In this document: positions 7,258 to 15,708 of the stretch, piece after piece
Numbering within the stretch: position 1 is the first letter of the stretch
How the letters are laid out: each line of letters starts with the position of its first letter
NCBI RefSeq assembly: GCF_042659445.1
Contig: NZ_JBHSSR010000002.1
Strand: one strand, 5' to 3'
DNA: 64,000 nucleotides
DNA from: Macrococcoides epidermidis
Lineage (GTDB): Bacteria; Bacillota; Bacilli; Staphylococcales; Staphylococcaceae
Translations under genes and position numbers: made by a program
Notes under the pieces: model-generated
Seen by the model: the letters and a program-made list of their open reading frames with translations, nothing else
Databases searched by the model: none
What the model was told of the DNA's origin: nothing

Positions 7258-7755
7258 ATGAAAAAGATAATAGTAATCGGTTGTCCTGGAAGCGGAAAAA
7301 GTACGTTTTCTCGTAATCTCAGTAAATGTTTAGATATACCAGTTATTCATCTTGATCTTTTGAACTGGAAGTCAGATCGAACTGTAGTAGAAAGAGAAGT
7401 ATTTTTGAATCGACAAAGGGAAGCGTTAAAAGGTGAGACGTGGATTATTGACGGGAATTATGGATCAACCATTGAGATGCGCATCGCTGCATGTGACACG
7501 ATTTATTTCTTAGACTTACCGGTTGAAGTTTGTCTGGAGAGTATCGAGCAAAGAAAAAGAAAAGAGAGGCCAGATATGCCTTGGATAGAGACTAATGAAA
7601 CGGATTCAGAATTTATTGCATTCATTAAACAATATAATATTGTGAGCAGACCAAAAGTAATTGAGCTACTAGAGAAATATCCCGATAAAAAGCAGGTAAT
7701 TTTCCAGTCACGTGAAGCAGTGAATGGTTATATTAATGATTATTTGAAGCAATAG
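7258..7755 (+). CDS. P-loop kinase-like protein (FlaR / topology-modulation type)
   Basis: 165 residues. Walker A is GCPGSGKST (residues 8-16), then IPVIHLDLLNWKSD and WIIDGNYG, the arrangement of the adenylate-kinase-like proteins often annotated as topology modulation protein FlaR. That name is historical; a small-molecule kinase is the safer reading. Start ATG behind GGGGGTTACC. The last two codons and the stop lie inside the first unit of a tandem repeat array (7751-7899), so the repeat has supplied the end of the gene. Confidence 0.75.
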   Translation: MKKIIVIGCPGSGKSTFSRNLSKCLDIPVIHLDLLNWKSDRTVVEREVFLNRQREALKGETWIIDGNYGSTIEMRIAACDTIYFLDLPVEVCLESIEQRKRKERPDMPWIETNETDSEFIAFIKQYNIVSRPKVIELLEKYPDKKQVIFQSREAVNGYINDYLKQ

Positions 7756-7899
7756 CGGAATCGAGTGGTAAAGAGAGAAGATATCGCTAAAACTGAAGCG
7801 TAATAGCGGAATCGAGTAATGAAGATAAAAGATACCGCTAAAACTGGAGCGCAATAGCGGAATCGAGTGGTAAAGAGAGAAGATACCGCTAAAACTGCC
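7751..7899. repeat. Tandem array 1: three 51-bp units
   Basis: Units start at 7751, 7802 and 7853 (last truncated at 47 bp). Each begins AATAGCGGAATCGAGT and holds inverted arms TAGCGG/CCGCTA (first unit slightly diverged), so each RNA copy can fold. It lies between convergent genes. Confidence 0.9.
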
Positions 7900-7900
7900 G

Positions 7901-7939
7901 AAAAAAAATCCCAATGCATCAAAATGCGCATTGGGATTT
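7901..7939 (-). terminator. Terminator of the ClpP paralogue
   Basis: Stem AAATCCCAATGC/GCATTGGGATTT (7906-7939), followed on the minus strand by an eight-T run. Confidence 0.8.
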
Positions 7940-7944
7940 ATGAT

Positions 7945-8499
7945 CTAGATTTCTTTTTGATTTTCGATAATTTTATTGACGATACCGTACTCTAAAGCTT
8001 CTTGTGTGCTTAACCAGTAATCACGACCTGTATGTTGTTCAACTTCTTCTACAGATTTGCCAGTTTCACGTGCGATTAATTCGTTTAATTTTTGACGTGT
8101 ACGGATAATTTCTTTTGCAGTAATTTCCATGTTGGACGCTTGTCCTTGTGTACCACCACTTGGTTGGTGAATCATGAAGCGTGTATTAGGTAATGCGTAG
8201 CGATTTTCTTTCTTACCTGATAAGTAAATTAATACGCCTGCACTAACTACCCATCCTGCACCAATAATTTTAACTTCTGATTCGATGAAATTAATCATAT
8301 CATGTATTAAATAACCTGAATCTACATGTCCACCTGGAGAAGAGATGATTAATTTAATCGGATCATGATTGATTGAATCTAATAATAATAATTGATTAAC
8401 AACTTCTTTCGCTGATTTATCATCAATACCACCTGAGATTAAGATTGTGCGTGATTCTATCATTTTTTCTAACATAAGATCTTTATTTTCGTTTGTCAT
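7945..8499 (-). CDS. ClpP-family serine protease, paralogue
   Basis: 184 residues with all ClpP landmarks: SSPGGHVDSG oxyanion loop, catalytic Ser86 in VVSAGV, His111 in MIHQPSGG, Asp160 in TGRDYW. The active-site helix is GAGWVVSAGVLIYLSG rather than the usual GMAASMGSFLL, so it is a divergent copy, not the housekeeping ClpP. It probably forms a peptidase chamber with a Clp ATPase, or with the main ClpP. AGGAGG lies 7 nt before the ATG. A CtsR-like box overlaps its -35, suggesting heat or protein-stress control. It is monocistronic, with its own terminator. Confidence 0.85.
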   Translation of the reverse strand: MTNENKDLMLEKMIESRTILISGGIDDKSAKEVVNQLLLLDSINHDPIKLIISSPGGHVDSGYLIHDMINFIESEVKIIGAGWVVSAGVLIYLSGKKENRYALPNTRFMIHQPSGGTQGQASNMEITAKEIIRTRQKLNELIARETGKSVEEVEQHTGRDYWLSTQEALEYGIVNKIIENQKEI

Positions 8500-8523
8500 A
8501 ATGTGCCTCCTATAAGCTTATTA

Positions 8524-8529
8524 ATTATA
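8524..8529 (-). promoter_or_regulatory. -10 of the clpP-like gene
   Basis: TATAAT on the minus strand; the poor -35 (TTAAAT, 8547-8552) lies inside the CtsR-like box. Confidence 0.5.
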
Positions 8530-8541
8530 TTTTATTTGTTT

Positions 8542-8558
8542 GGTCAATTTAAGTCAAA
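8542..8558. promoter_or_regulatory. CtsR-like operator
   Basis: GGTCAAT-TTA-AGTCAAA matches the CtsR heptad direct repeat RGTCAAA-NAN-RGTCAAA at all but two positions. Location over the -35 of a clpP gene is typical of CtsR repression. Confidence 0.6.
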
Positions 8559-8667
8559 GAATATGGATTATTAGAACTCAACAAAAAAAATAACTTGTAT
8601 ATGCATAATAATTATTTTTATTAAGAGATAATCTGCTATGATGTATAAAAACAATCGAGGTAATAAT

Positions 8668-8985
8668 ATGAATAATTCATTTGAAGCAATTATTGAACAA
8701 TCAATCAAGATTAGAAAACAGTATCATGCATTAGAAGTATCACACCATCAATCTGAATGGTCTTTAGAAGAAGATGCTTTAGCATTTTTAACAGATGCAG
8801 CACTTGTCGGTCGGTTAGTAATGGATAAAGAAAAACGTTGGCCAAAACCTAATAGTGAAGGAGAGCTTGGTTATAAAATTGCAGAATCAATTTGGTGGTT
8901 AATTAATATTGCAGAACGTAGTGATATTGATATCGCAAAAGTATTACCGGAAGTGTTAAATAAGCTGGAACAAAATACAAAGTAG
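8668..8985 (+). CDS. MazG-like protein
   Basis: 105 residues, all helical. WSLEEDALAFLTDAALVGRLV followed by ELGYKIAESIWWLINIAERSDID gives the spaced acidic residues (E-x-x-E ... E-x-x-x-D) of the MazG/dUTPase-like nucleotide pyrophosphohydrolase fold. It would hydrolyse aberrant or non-canonical NTPs, by family. The ATG at 8668 is used because GAGGTAATAAT lies directly upstream; an earlier ATG at 8638 overlaps no ribosome site. Confidence 0.65.
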   Translation: MNNSFEAIIEQSIKIRKQYHALEVSHHQSEWSLEEDALAFLTDAALVGRLVMDKEKRWPKPNSEGELGYKIAESIWWLINIAERSDIDIAKVLPEVLNKLEQNTK

Positions 8986-9079
8986 TAGGAAATTTTAAAA
9001 AATTTTATTAATTCATTGCTTTTAAGCGCTAAAGTATGATAGAAATAATACTATATAATTTTTTAGGGTAGGTGTTTAA

Positions 9080-10126
9080 ATGAATATTAACGGTAAACAG
9101 TTTTTCTCAAATATATTAAATGGAATGGCAGCTGGTATCGTCGTTGCTTTAGTGCCGAATGCAATGCTTGGGGAGCTTTTTAAATATTTAGCAGGATATC
9201 ATCCTGTGTTTACAAGTCTTGGACAATTATTGGTCATCTTTCAGTTTTGTTTAAGTGCGTTAGCTGGTATTACGATCAGTCAGCAATTTAAATTTAACGG
9301 TTTACAGACAGCGATACTTTCTGGTGCTTCTGTACTTGGTTCAGGTGCCGTTCAATTTAATGGTAAAGGTTTTATGTTTGCAGGAATCGGTGACATTATA
9401 AACATGATGTTAACCGTCGCGCTTAGTGCTTTTGTTTTAATTTTACTAGGAAATAAGATGGGCAGTTTGAATATCGTCTTTTTACCTTTGTTTGCAGGAA
9501 TTTTACCTGGATTTATCGGTTCTCTTACACTACCATACGTAAAACAATTTACGGGTGCGATTGGTCAGGTCATTCAGCATTTTACGACTTTAAACCCACT
9601 CTTAATGTGTATTTTGATTGCGATTAGTTATAGTCTTTTGATGGCAACACCAATTTCTCTTGTTGCAATTGCAACTGTTATTAGTTTATCGGGGCTAGGG
9701 AGCGGCGCAGCAAACCTAGGTATCGTTGCATGTTGTTACACATTCTTATTCGGAGCACTGCGTGTGAATGATAAAGGCACAATCATCACATTAATTATTG
9801 GTGCAGCGAAAATGATGATGCCGGTATATTTCAAACATCCTATTATTATGGTGCCGCTACTTATCAATGGTATCATTGGTGGATTGTGTGCTTACTTCTT
9901 TAACGTTCAAGGTACGCCGATGTCGGCTGGATTTGGATACACAGGACTAGTCGGTCCGATCAATGCCTTTAAATTTATGGACGGCACTGTAATGCAGAAT
10001 GTAATGAGTTTATTGCTAGCTTATGTCATCATTCCGTTACCGATTGCATTTATGTCTCATCAATTACTGAAAAAAGTATTACCACGTTATAATGATGAAA
10101 TATATCTTTATAAAGCTGAACATTAA
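9080..10126 (+). CDS. PTS_EIIC_2-type membrane permease
   Basis: 348 residues, highly hydrophobic with about ten membrane segments, rich in Gly pairs (SGASVLGSGAVQFNGKG, MSAGFGYTGLVGPINAFKFM), as in the PTS IIC-like PF13303 family found in staphylococci. No IIA or IIB domain is fused and none is encoded next to it, so it may need partners encoded elsewhere or act as an independent transporter. Start ATG behind AGGGTAGG. A 41-bp palindromic repeat array follows and contains its terminator. Confidence 0.72.
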   Translation: MNINGKQFFSNILNGMAAGIVVALVPNAMLGELFKYLAGYHPVFTSLGQLLVIFQFCLSALAGITISQQFKFNGLQTAILSGASVLGSGAVQFNGKGFMFAGIGDIINMMLTVALSAFVLILLGNKMGSLNIVFLPLFAGILPGFIGSLTLPYVKQFTGAIGQVIQHFTTLNPLLMCILIAISYSLLMATPISLVAIATVISLSGLGSGAANLGIVACCYTFLFGALRVNDKGTIITLIIGAAKMMMPVYFKHPIIMVPLLINGIIGGLCAYFFNVQGTPMSAGFGYTGLVGPINAFKFMDGTVMQNVMSLLLAYVIIPLPIAFMSHQLLKKVLPRYNDEIYLYKAEH

Positions 10127-10139
10127 TATAAAGTAAGAT

Positions 10140-10453
10140 GGCCCGGTTCCTTAAGAGAATCGGGCCAAATCACCATGTTTGGCCCGATTCCAGAGCAGAA
10201 CCGTGCCATATCACCTTATTTGGCCCGATTTCAGAGCAGAACCGTGCCATATCACCTTATTTGGCCCGATTCCAGAGCAGAACCGTGCCAAATCACCATG
10301 TTTGGCCCGATTCCAGAGCAGAACCGTGCCATATCACCTTATTTGGCCCGATTTCAGAGCAGAACCGTGCCATATCACCTTGTTTGGCCCGATTCCAGAG
10401 CAGAACCGTGCCAAATCACCATATTTGGCCCGATTCCATAAAAGAATCGGGCC
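10140..10453. repeat. Tandem array 2: 41-bp palindromic units
   Basis: A left half-unit hairpin (10140-10166, GGCCCGGTTC..GAATCGGGCC) is followed by six 41-bp units at 10178-10423, and a terminal perfect hairpin GGCCCGATTC/GAATCGGGCC (10427-10453). Units differ only at a few sites (GATTCC or GATTTC; AAATCACCATG or ATATCACCTTA). ORFs open in all three frames here are artefacts of a 41-bp period without stops. Confidence 0.95.
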
Positions 10454-10460
10454 ACTTTTT
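10427..10460 (+). terminator. Terminator at the end of array 2
   Basis: 10-bp perfect stem, 7-nt loop, then AC and five T, acting on the PTS IIC transcript. Confidence 0.75.
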
Positions 10461-10464
10461 AACG

Positions 10465-11619
10465 CTATTTATTATAATTTTTTAAAAATCGTTCTAATCT
10501 TACCATAGCCTCTTTAATTTCTTCCATACTTGATGCAAATGATAATCTGATATGTCCCTCACCGTATTCTGAGAATGCACTTCCTGGTACAACTGCCAAT
10601 CTTTCTTGATCCAATAGGTCTAAAGCAAATTGATACGAATCGCTATTGTAAGCTGATATATCCGGGAAGATATAAAAGGCACCTTGTGGTTTTTCAACTG
10701 GTAATCCTAATCCGGTTAATTTTTCATATAAAAAATCTCTGCGTTCGATGTATGCTTTATTCATAATTTTTACTGTTTCTGAATCTTTGAATGCTTCTAT
10801 CGCACCATATTGACTCGGTGTTGCTACACAGATTGAATTATATAGATGTACTGATGTGACGTGAGTAATGAGTTCTGCATTAGACACAACGTAACCAATA
10901 CGGGCACCTGTCACTGCGTGAGATTTAGATAGACCATTGATAACAAATAAATTATTTCTCAGTTCAGGAAACTCTAAAAATGAATGATGTGGTGCGTCAT
11001 ATACATTTTCACTGTATATTTCATCTGTTACGATAAAGATATCTTCGTCTTTTAACATATTTGCTAATCCTTGAATTTGTTCGTACGTTAATGTCTTACC
11101 TGTTGGATTCGTCGGATAGTTGAATAGTACTGCTTTTGTTTTAGGTGTTATTGCTGCTTTAATCGCTTCTGGTGTAGGTACGAGGTGTGTCTTAGAAGTA
11201 TCAACGAGTACGACTTTAGCACCGAGCAGCTTTATGATAGGTTCATATCCTAAATAACATGGTGATGGTAAGATAACTTCATCTCCAGGATTGATGATTG
11301 TTCTAAATACATCATCAATCGCTTCTGATCCTCCGTTTGTAACTACAATCTCTGTTTCAGGATCATAATTGACATTAAATTTTTTCTGAATTGACTTTGC
11401 AATCTCATTTCTCAGCTCTATTAAACCTCTATTATGTGTATAGCGTAGTTTATCATTTTCAATCGCCTCAATCATCGCATGTTTGACTGATGCAGGAGGA
11501 GCGAAATCTGACTGTCCTAATGTTAAATCGATACAATCTTCTAGACCTGCTGCTTTATTTGCAAACTCTCGCGTTCCAGGTATTGTTACTTCATTGATGA
11601 ATTCATTTAATTGCGGCAT
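10465..11619 (-). CDS. patA: PLP-dependent aminotransferase, class I/II (PatA-like)
   Basis: 384 residues, full length for the family. The PLP lysine is in INGLSKSHAVTGARIGY; NYPTNPTGKTL and VTDEIYSE bind cofactor and substrate; the C-terminal arginine lies in GEGHIRLSFA. It resembles PatA-type enzymes proposed for N-acetyl-diaminopimelate or other amino donors; substrate assignment is uncertain. ATG at 11619 (codon 4 of a longer reading from a GTG) has AGAGAAG 8 nt upstream. It is divergent from glnPQ and convergent with the PTS gene. Confidence 0.8.
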   Translation of the reverse strand: MPQLNEFINEVTIPGTREFANKAAGLEDCIDLTLGQSDFAPPASVKHAMIEAIENDKLRYTHNRGLIELRNEIAKSIQKKFNVNYDPETEIVVTNGGSEAIDDVFRTIINPGDEVILPSPCYLGYEPIIKLLGAKVVLVDTSKTHLVPTPEAIKAAITPKTKAVLFNYPTNPTGKTLTYEQIQGLANMLKDEDIFIVTDEIYSENVYDAPHHSFLEFPELRNNLFVINGLSKSHAVTGARIGYVVSNAELITHVTSVHLYNSICVATPSQYGAIEAFKDSETVKIMNKAYIERRDFLYEKLTGLGLPVEKPQGAFYIFPDISAYNSDSYQFALDLLDQERLAVVPGSAFSEYGEGHIRLSFASSMEEIKEAMVRLERFLKNYNK

Positions 11620-11724
11620 TTTATACACTTCTCTTTCAACTATTTTTGTTAATGATTATACGCTAACTCCCTTTAATAAGCAAAAGGATAAGCGAAATAA
11701 ACAGAAAAAAATAATAATTCTGAC

Positions 11725-11753
11725 TTGTATACTTATACATATAAGTGTATAAT
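11725..11753 (+). promoter_or_regulatory. glnPQ promoter with palindromic spacer
   Basis: TTGTAT, 17-bp spacer, TATAAT. The spacer (11731-11746) is ACTTATA-CA-TATAAGT, a near-perfect palindrome that would serve as an operator. Confidence 0.55.
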
Positions 11754-11780
11754 AAATTTTATCCAAAGGAGGGGAAGTCA

Positions 11781-13229
11781 TTGTCTTTTAAAAAGTTATT
11801 AAGTTATCTTATATTGATTGTTATGATTGCAACGATTACACCATTTACGGCTCATGCAAAAACCGATCAATACGATACGATTAAGAAAAACGGTGTGCTG
11901 CGTGTCGGATTATCTGCCGATTATGCACCATATGAATTTGAGAAAACGGTTAACGGAAAGCGAGAATATGCAGGTATTGATATCGAACTTTCAAAAAAAT
12001 TAGCGAAAGATCTTGGTGTTGAATTAAAGATAGTAAATATGCAGTTCGATAGTTTACTTGGTGCTCTAAAGACTGGGAAGATTGACGTAATTATTTCCGG
12101 TATGTCACCAACACCTGAACGTAAAAAAGAAGTGGACTTCTCTGACTATTATATGCATGTTCAGCAGCGTATGATTATACAGAAGAAAGATGCAAAAAAG
12201 TTAAAATCAATTGAAGATTTCAAAGGAAAGAACATTGGCGTTCAAAAACAAACAACACAAGAAGAGCTTGCCAAGACTGAAATTCCTGATGCGAACGTCA
12301 CGTCACTGACACGTGTGCCTGAAATTATTATGTCTTTAAATACAGGTAAGATTGATGGCGTTGTATTAGAAGGTCCAGTTGGTGAAGCATATTTATCACA
12401 AAATACAAACTTAGCTTTCTCTGATATGCAGTTTGCTGATGAGAATAAAGGAACGGCAATTGCTCTGCCGAAAGATTCTCCAAAGTTACTTGATGCACTT
12501 AATAAAACGATTAAAGAAGTAGAAGATAAAGGATTAATGAAAGGTTATAAAGATAAAGCGAATGAAGCGATGTTTGATGAAGGGTCATTTTTCAGTAAAT
12601 ATGGTTCATTCTTTATTCAGGGTATTGGTGCTACAATCTTAATTTCATTAATCGGTGTAGTTTTAGGCTCAATCTTCGGTGGTATTCTCGCCTTTATGAA
12701 ATTAAGCAAGAATATAATTTTAAAAACTTTATCATGGATTTACATTGAGTTTATTCGTGGTACACCATTACTTGTTCAAGTATTTTTAGTTTATTTTGGA
12801 ACAACAGCAGTACTAGGTATCGACTTATCAGCATTTATTTGTGGTGCAATTGCGCTTGTCATTAACTGCGCTGCATATATTGCCGAAATTATTCGTGCCG
12901 GTATTAATGCGGTAGATAAAGGTCAAACTGAAGCAGCACGTTCTTTAGGTTTAAGCCATGCACAGACGATGAATAAAGTTGTGATGCCTCAAGCAATTAA
13001 AAATATCTTACCTGCTTTAGGTAATGAATTCGTCACTGTAATTAAAGAATCATCAATTGTTTCTGTTATCGGTGTTTCTGAATTGATGTTTAATGCACAA
13101 GTTGTTCAAGGTGCATCATTCGATCCATTTACACCATTATTGATTGCCGCAGTTGTATACTTCATCCTTACATTCGCACTAAGTCGAGTGATGAATGTAT
13201 TTGAAAGGAGAATGAGGGTTAGTGATTAA
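11781..13229 (+). CDS. glnP: Glutamine ABC transporter, fused binding protein and permease
   Basis: About 482 residues. A signal-like hydrophobic N-terminus ending THAKA-type (FTAHAKTD) precedes a family 3 solute-binding domain (about 30-260; GVLRVGLSADYAPYEF, GIDIELSKKLA, SGMSPTPERKKEVDFS). A permease domain follows, with the EAA loop EAARSLGLSHAQTMNKVVMPQ. The fusion is as in GlnP of Lactococcus and staphylococci, where the binding domain stays at the membrane. TTG at 11781 is the start, 8 nt after AAAGGAGG; an ATG at 11745 is unsupported. It overlaps glnQ by 8 bp. Confidence 0.88.
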   Translation: MSFKKLLSYLILIVMIATITPFTAHAKTDQYDTIKKNGVLRVGLSADYAPYEFEKTVNGKREYAGIDIELSKKLAKDLGVELKIVNMQFDSLLGALKTGKIDVIISGMSPTPERKKEVDFSDYYMHVQQRMIIQKKDAKKLKSIEDFKGKNIGVQKQTTQEELAKTEIPDANVTSLTRVPEIIMSLNTGKIDGVVLEGPVGEAYLSQNTNLAFSDMQFADENKGTAIALPKDSPKLLDALNKTIKEVEDKGLMKGYKDKANEAMFDEGSFFSKYGSFFIQGIGATILISLIGVVLGSIFGGILAFMKLSKNIILKTLSWIYIEFIRGTPLLVQVFLVYFGTTAVLGIDLSAFICGAIALVINCAAYIAEIIRAGINAVDKGQTEAARSLGLSHAQTMNKVVMPQAIKNILPALGNEFVTVIKESSIVSVIGVSELMFNAQVVQGASFDPFTPLLIAAVVYFILTFALSRVMNVFERRMRVSD

Positions 13230-13944
13230 AGTAAATAATTTGCATAAATATTTTGGTAAGGTTGAAGTGTTAAAAGGCATTGATCTTGAAATTTCAGAAG
13301 GAGAGGTTGTTGCAATTATCGGTCCATCTGGTAGTGGTAAATCAACGTTGTTACGTTGTTTAAATCTACTGGAAACACCGACGAGCGGTGAAATTATATT
13401 TGAAGGTAACGCTCTCACTGCTAAAGGAACTGATATAAATAAACTCCGTCAGAAGATGGGGATGGTATTCCAAAGCTTTAATCTCTTTCCGCATAAGACA
13501 GCTAAAGAGAACTTAATGCTTGCGCCATCATTACTAGGTAAGGGTAAGAAAAGTGAATTGGAAACAAAAGCATTAGATTTATTAGAAAAAGTCGGATTAT
13601 CTGATAGAGCAGATAATTATCCTTCGCAATTATCTGGTGGTCAAAAACAGCGTGTAGCGATTGCCAGAGCGCTTGCTATGGATCCGGATGTTATCTTATT
13701 CGACGAGCCAACGTCAGCGCTTGATCCTGAAGTAGTAGGCGATGTATTAGCTGTTATGAAGAAGCTGGCTGAAGAAGGAATGACGATGGTCGTCGTAACC
13801 CATGAGATGGGTTTTGCCAGAGAAGTTGCTGACAGAGTTGTATTTATGGATAATGGCGTCGTTCAGGAAGATGCACCACCAGAACAATTATTTAATAACC
13901 CTCAAAATGAACGTGCGAAAGCATTTTTATCGAAAGTTTTATAA
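13222..13944 (+). CDS. glnQ: Amino-acid ABC transporter ATPase
   Basis: 240 residues, the usual length for polar amino-acid ATPases. Walker A GPSGSGKST (residues 34-42), Q-loop VFQSFNLFPH, signature LSGGQKQR, Walker B VILFDEPTSALD, switch His in VVTHEMG. It powers glutamine or glutamate uptake with the upstream fused permease. GTG start after AAGGAGAATGAGG, overlapping glnP so translation is coupled. A terminator follows. Confidence 0.9.
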   Translation: MIKVNNLHKYFGKVEVLKGIDLEISEGEVVAIIGPSGSGKSTLLRCLNLLETPTSGEIIFEGNALTAKGTDINKLRQKMGMVFQSFNLFPHKTAKENLMLAPSLLGKGKKSELETKALDLLEKVGLSDRADNYPSQLSGGQKQRVAIARALAMDPDVILFDEPTSALDPEVVGDVLAVMKKLAEEGMTMVVVTHEMGFAREVADRVVFMDNGVVQEDAPPEQLFNNPQNERAKAFLSKVL

Positions 13945-13980
13945 TGCTTCGTAAATATTATTAAGCAAAGTGAGAAAACT

Positions 13981-14015
13981 GCTACAATCAAATTTGATTG
14001 TAGCTTCTTTGTTTT
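13981..14015 (+). terminator. Terminator of glnPQ
   Basis: Stem GCTACAATCA/TGATTGTAGC with a 4-nt loop, then a T-rich tail. Confidence 0.75.
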
Positions 14016-14097
14016 GGATGATGTAATTATTATCTCTTAAAAGAATCAATTTTATGGTAAAATAATAGTCTTATAAAGTGAAAAGGGGGAGAGATGG

Positions 14098-15222
14098 GTG
14101 TATCAAAAGTTAAAGCAGGAAATTATTGAATATAGTAAGACGATTGGCATAGATGCCATCGGTTTCACTACAGCAGAACCTTTTGAGTCACTGCGTCCAA
14201 AACTGGAAGCATATTATGCAAATAACTATGATTCTGGTTTTGAGAAAGGCACGATTGAAGAACGTATCAACCCTAAGCTTTCTCTCCCTGAAGCGCAGTC
14301 TATTATTGCGATTGCCGTCGGTTATCCGAATAAGCTACCTAATGCTCCGAAGAGTATTCGTGGCGCAAGACGAGGTATTTTCGCACGTGCATCATGGGGA
14401 ATTGATTATCACACGCTATTAAATAAACGACTCGAACTGCTTGTCGCATTTATTAAAGAGAGAGTCCCTGAAGCACAAACGATGAATATGGTAGATACAG
14501 GTGTGCTCAGTGACAGGGCAGTTGCTGAACGTGCGGGTCTCGGCTATGCAGCTAAAAATGGTTTTATCTTAAATAAAGATTTAGGCACATGGACTTATCT
14601 TGGCGAAATACTTGTATCGATTCCATTTGAACCTGATCACCCAGTAATAGAATCATGTTTAGATTGTACAATTTGCATTGATCGTTGTCCGACAGGTGCT
14701 CTCCTAGGTAATGGGCAGCTTGATTCGAATAAATGCATCAGTTTCCTCACACAGACAAAAGGATTTATACCGGACGAATATCGTAGTAAGATTGGTAATC
14801 GTCTATATGGGTGCGACACGTGTCAGCAAGTGTGTCCGAAGAATCGAGGTATCAATACAACCCATGAGGATATTGAACTGGAACCTGAAAAGTTAAAGCC
14901 CCTCCTCGTTCCTCTACTCAAGATGACGAATAAAACTTTCAAAGCAGAATTTGGTCATCTAGCTGGTGCCTGGCGCGGCAAGAAACCGATTCAACGTAAT
15001 GCTATTTTAGCACTCGCTCATTTCAAAGAAATCGATGCAGTACCAGATTTAAAGGAAGTCGCAGAAAGTGATCCTCGACCAGAAATTAAGGGAACAGCTT
15101 ATTGGGCTATTGGTCAAATGAGTCATGATGAAATTGATTATTTAAAGGCAAGATATGAAAAAGAAACAGATAATGATGTTAAACTAGAAATATTAAAAAG
15201 TATAGAAAGTGTGGAAAAATAA
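14098..15222 (+). CDS. queG: Epoxyqueuosine reductase
   Basis: 374 residues. Reduces epoxyqueuosine to queuosine in tRNA using cobalamin and two [4Fe-4S] clusters. The ferredoxin motifs are visible as CLDCTICIDRCP (about residues 186-197) and CDTCQQVCP (about 239-247). The catalytic VDTGVLSDRAVAERAGLGY block lies in the N-terminal half, and a HEAT-like tail (HLAGAWRGKKPIQRNAILAL) ends the protein as in Bacillus QueG. GTG start after GGGGGAGA. Its stop abuts the trmL start directly. Confidence 0.92.
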   Translation: MYQKLKQEIIEYSKTIGIDAIGFTTAEPFESLRPKLEAYYANNYDSGFEKGTIEERINPKLSLPEAQSIIAIAVGYPNKLPNAPKSIRGARRGIFARASWGIDYHTLLNKRLELLVAFIKERVPEAQTMNMVDTGVLSDRAVAERAGLGYAAKNGFILNKDLGTWTYLGEILVSIPFEPDHPVIESCLDCTICIDRCPTGALLGNGQLDSNKCISFLTQTKGFIPDEYRSKIGNRLYGCDTCQQVCPKNRGINTTHEDIELEPEKLKPLLVPLLKMTNKTFKAEFGHLAGAWRGKKPIQRNAILALAHFKEIDAVPDLKEVAESDPRPEIKGTAYWAIGQMSHDEIDYLKARYEKETDNDVKLEILKSIESVEK

Positions 15223-15696
15223 ATGTCATCAATTAACGTAGTATTATATCAACCGGAAATACCTGCTAACACAGGAAATATCGCTAGAAGTTGTGCAGCA
15301 ACAGATACGCATCTTCATTTAATTCGTCCGCTAGGATTCTCTACTGACGATAAAATGTTACGTCGTGCCGGCTTGGATTACTGGAAATTTGTAAATATCA
15401 CTTATTACGATAGTATCGAAGAATTCTTTGAAAAGAATGAAGGTCACTATTATTTACTGACGAAGTTTGGTACGAAACCTCATACGACATTCGATTATAG
15501 TAACCCTGACGAGAAACATTTCTTTATCTTTGGTCGTGAAACAACTGGTTTACCGGACTGGGTTAAAGAAAAATATATGGACACAGCACTGCGCATTCCA
15601 ATGAACGACAATGTTCGTTCGCTTAATTTATCAAATACAGCAGCAATATTAATCTATGAAGCTTTACGTCAACAAAACTATCCAGGCTTAAATTAA
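15223..15696 (+). CDS. trmL: tRNA (cytidine/uridine-34 2'-O)-methyltransferase
   Basis: 157 residues, typical of minimal SPOUT enzymes. Motifs: N-terminal YQPEIPANTGNIARSCAATD, FGRETTGLP (motif 2) and the knot RIPMNDNVRSLNLSNTAAI (motif 3) that binds S-adenosylmethionine. It methylates the wobble ribose of tRNA-Leu species, by family. The ATG follows the queG stop without a gap, so the two tRNA-modification genes are co-translated; nfrA continues the operon. Confidence 0.93.
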   Translation: MSSINVVLYQPEIPANTGNIARSCAATDTHLHLIRPLGFSTDDKMLRRAGLDYWKFVNITYYDSIEEFFEKNEGHYYLLTKFGTKPHTTFDYSNPDEKHFFIFGRETTGLPDWVKEKYMDTALRIPMNDNVRSLNLSNTAAILIYEALRQQNYPGLN

Positions 15697-15708
15697 GGAG
15701 GTCAGGTG

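Noticed and set aside
7258..7755. Naming the P-loop gene as a DNA topology regulator
   Set aside because: The FlaR/topology name is historical; the sequence only shows a kinase-like P-loop fold.
7751..7899. Repeat arrays as CRISPR
   Set aside because: Units are contiguous, with no unique spacers between constant repeats, and no cas genes are present in the window; the same holds for the arrays at 10140 and 27846.
7708..7931. Two minus-strand repetitive ORFs (68 and 63 residues)
   Set aside because: They are the reverse of the 51-bp repeat array, with no start signals.
9017..9045. CcpA cre-like sequence TTTTAAGCGCTAAAGT before the PTS IIC gene
   Set aside because: Three mismatches to the consensus at conserved positions; too weak to list.
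10138..10508. Three overlapping repetitive ORFs of 88-115 residues
   Set aside because: They come from the 41-bp repeat array, which has no stop in any frame; no ribosome sites and the period is not a multiple of three.
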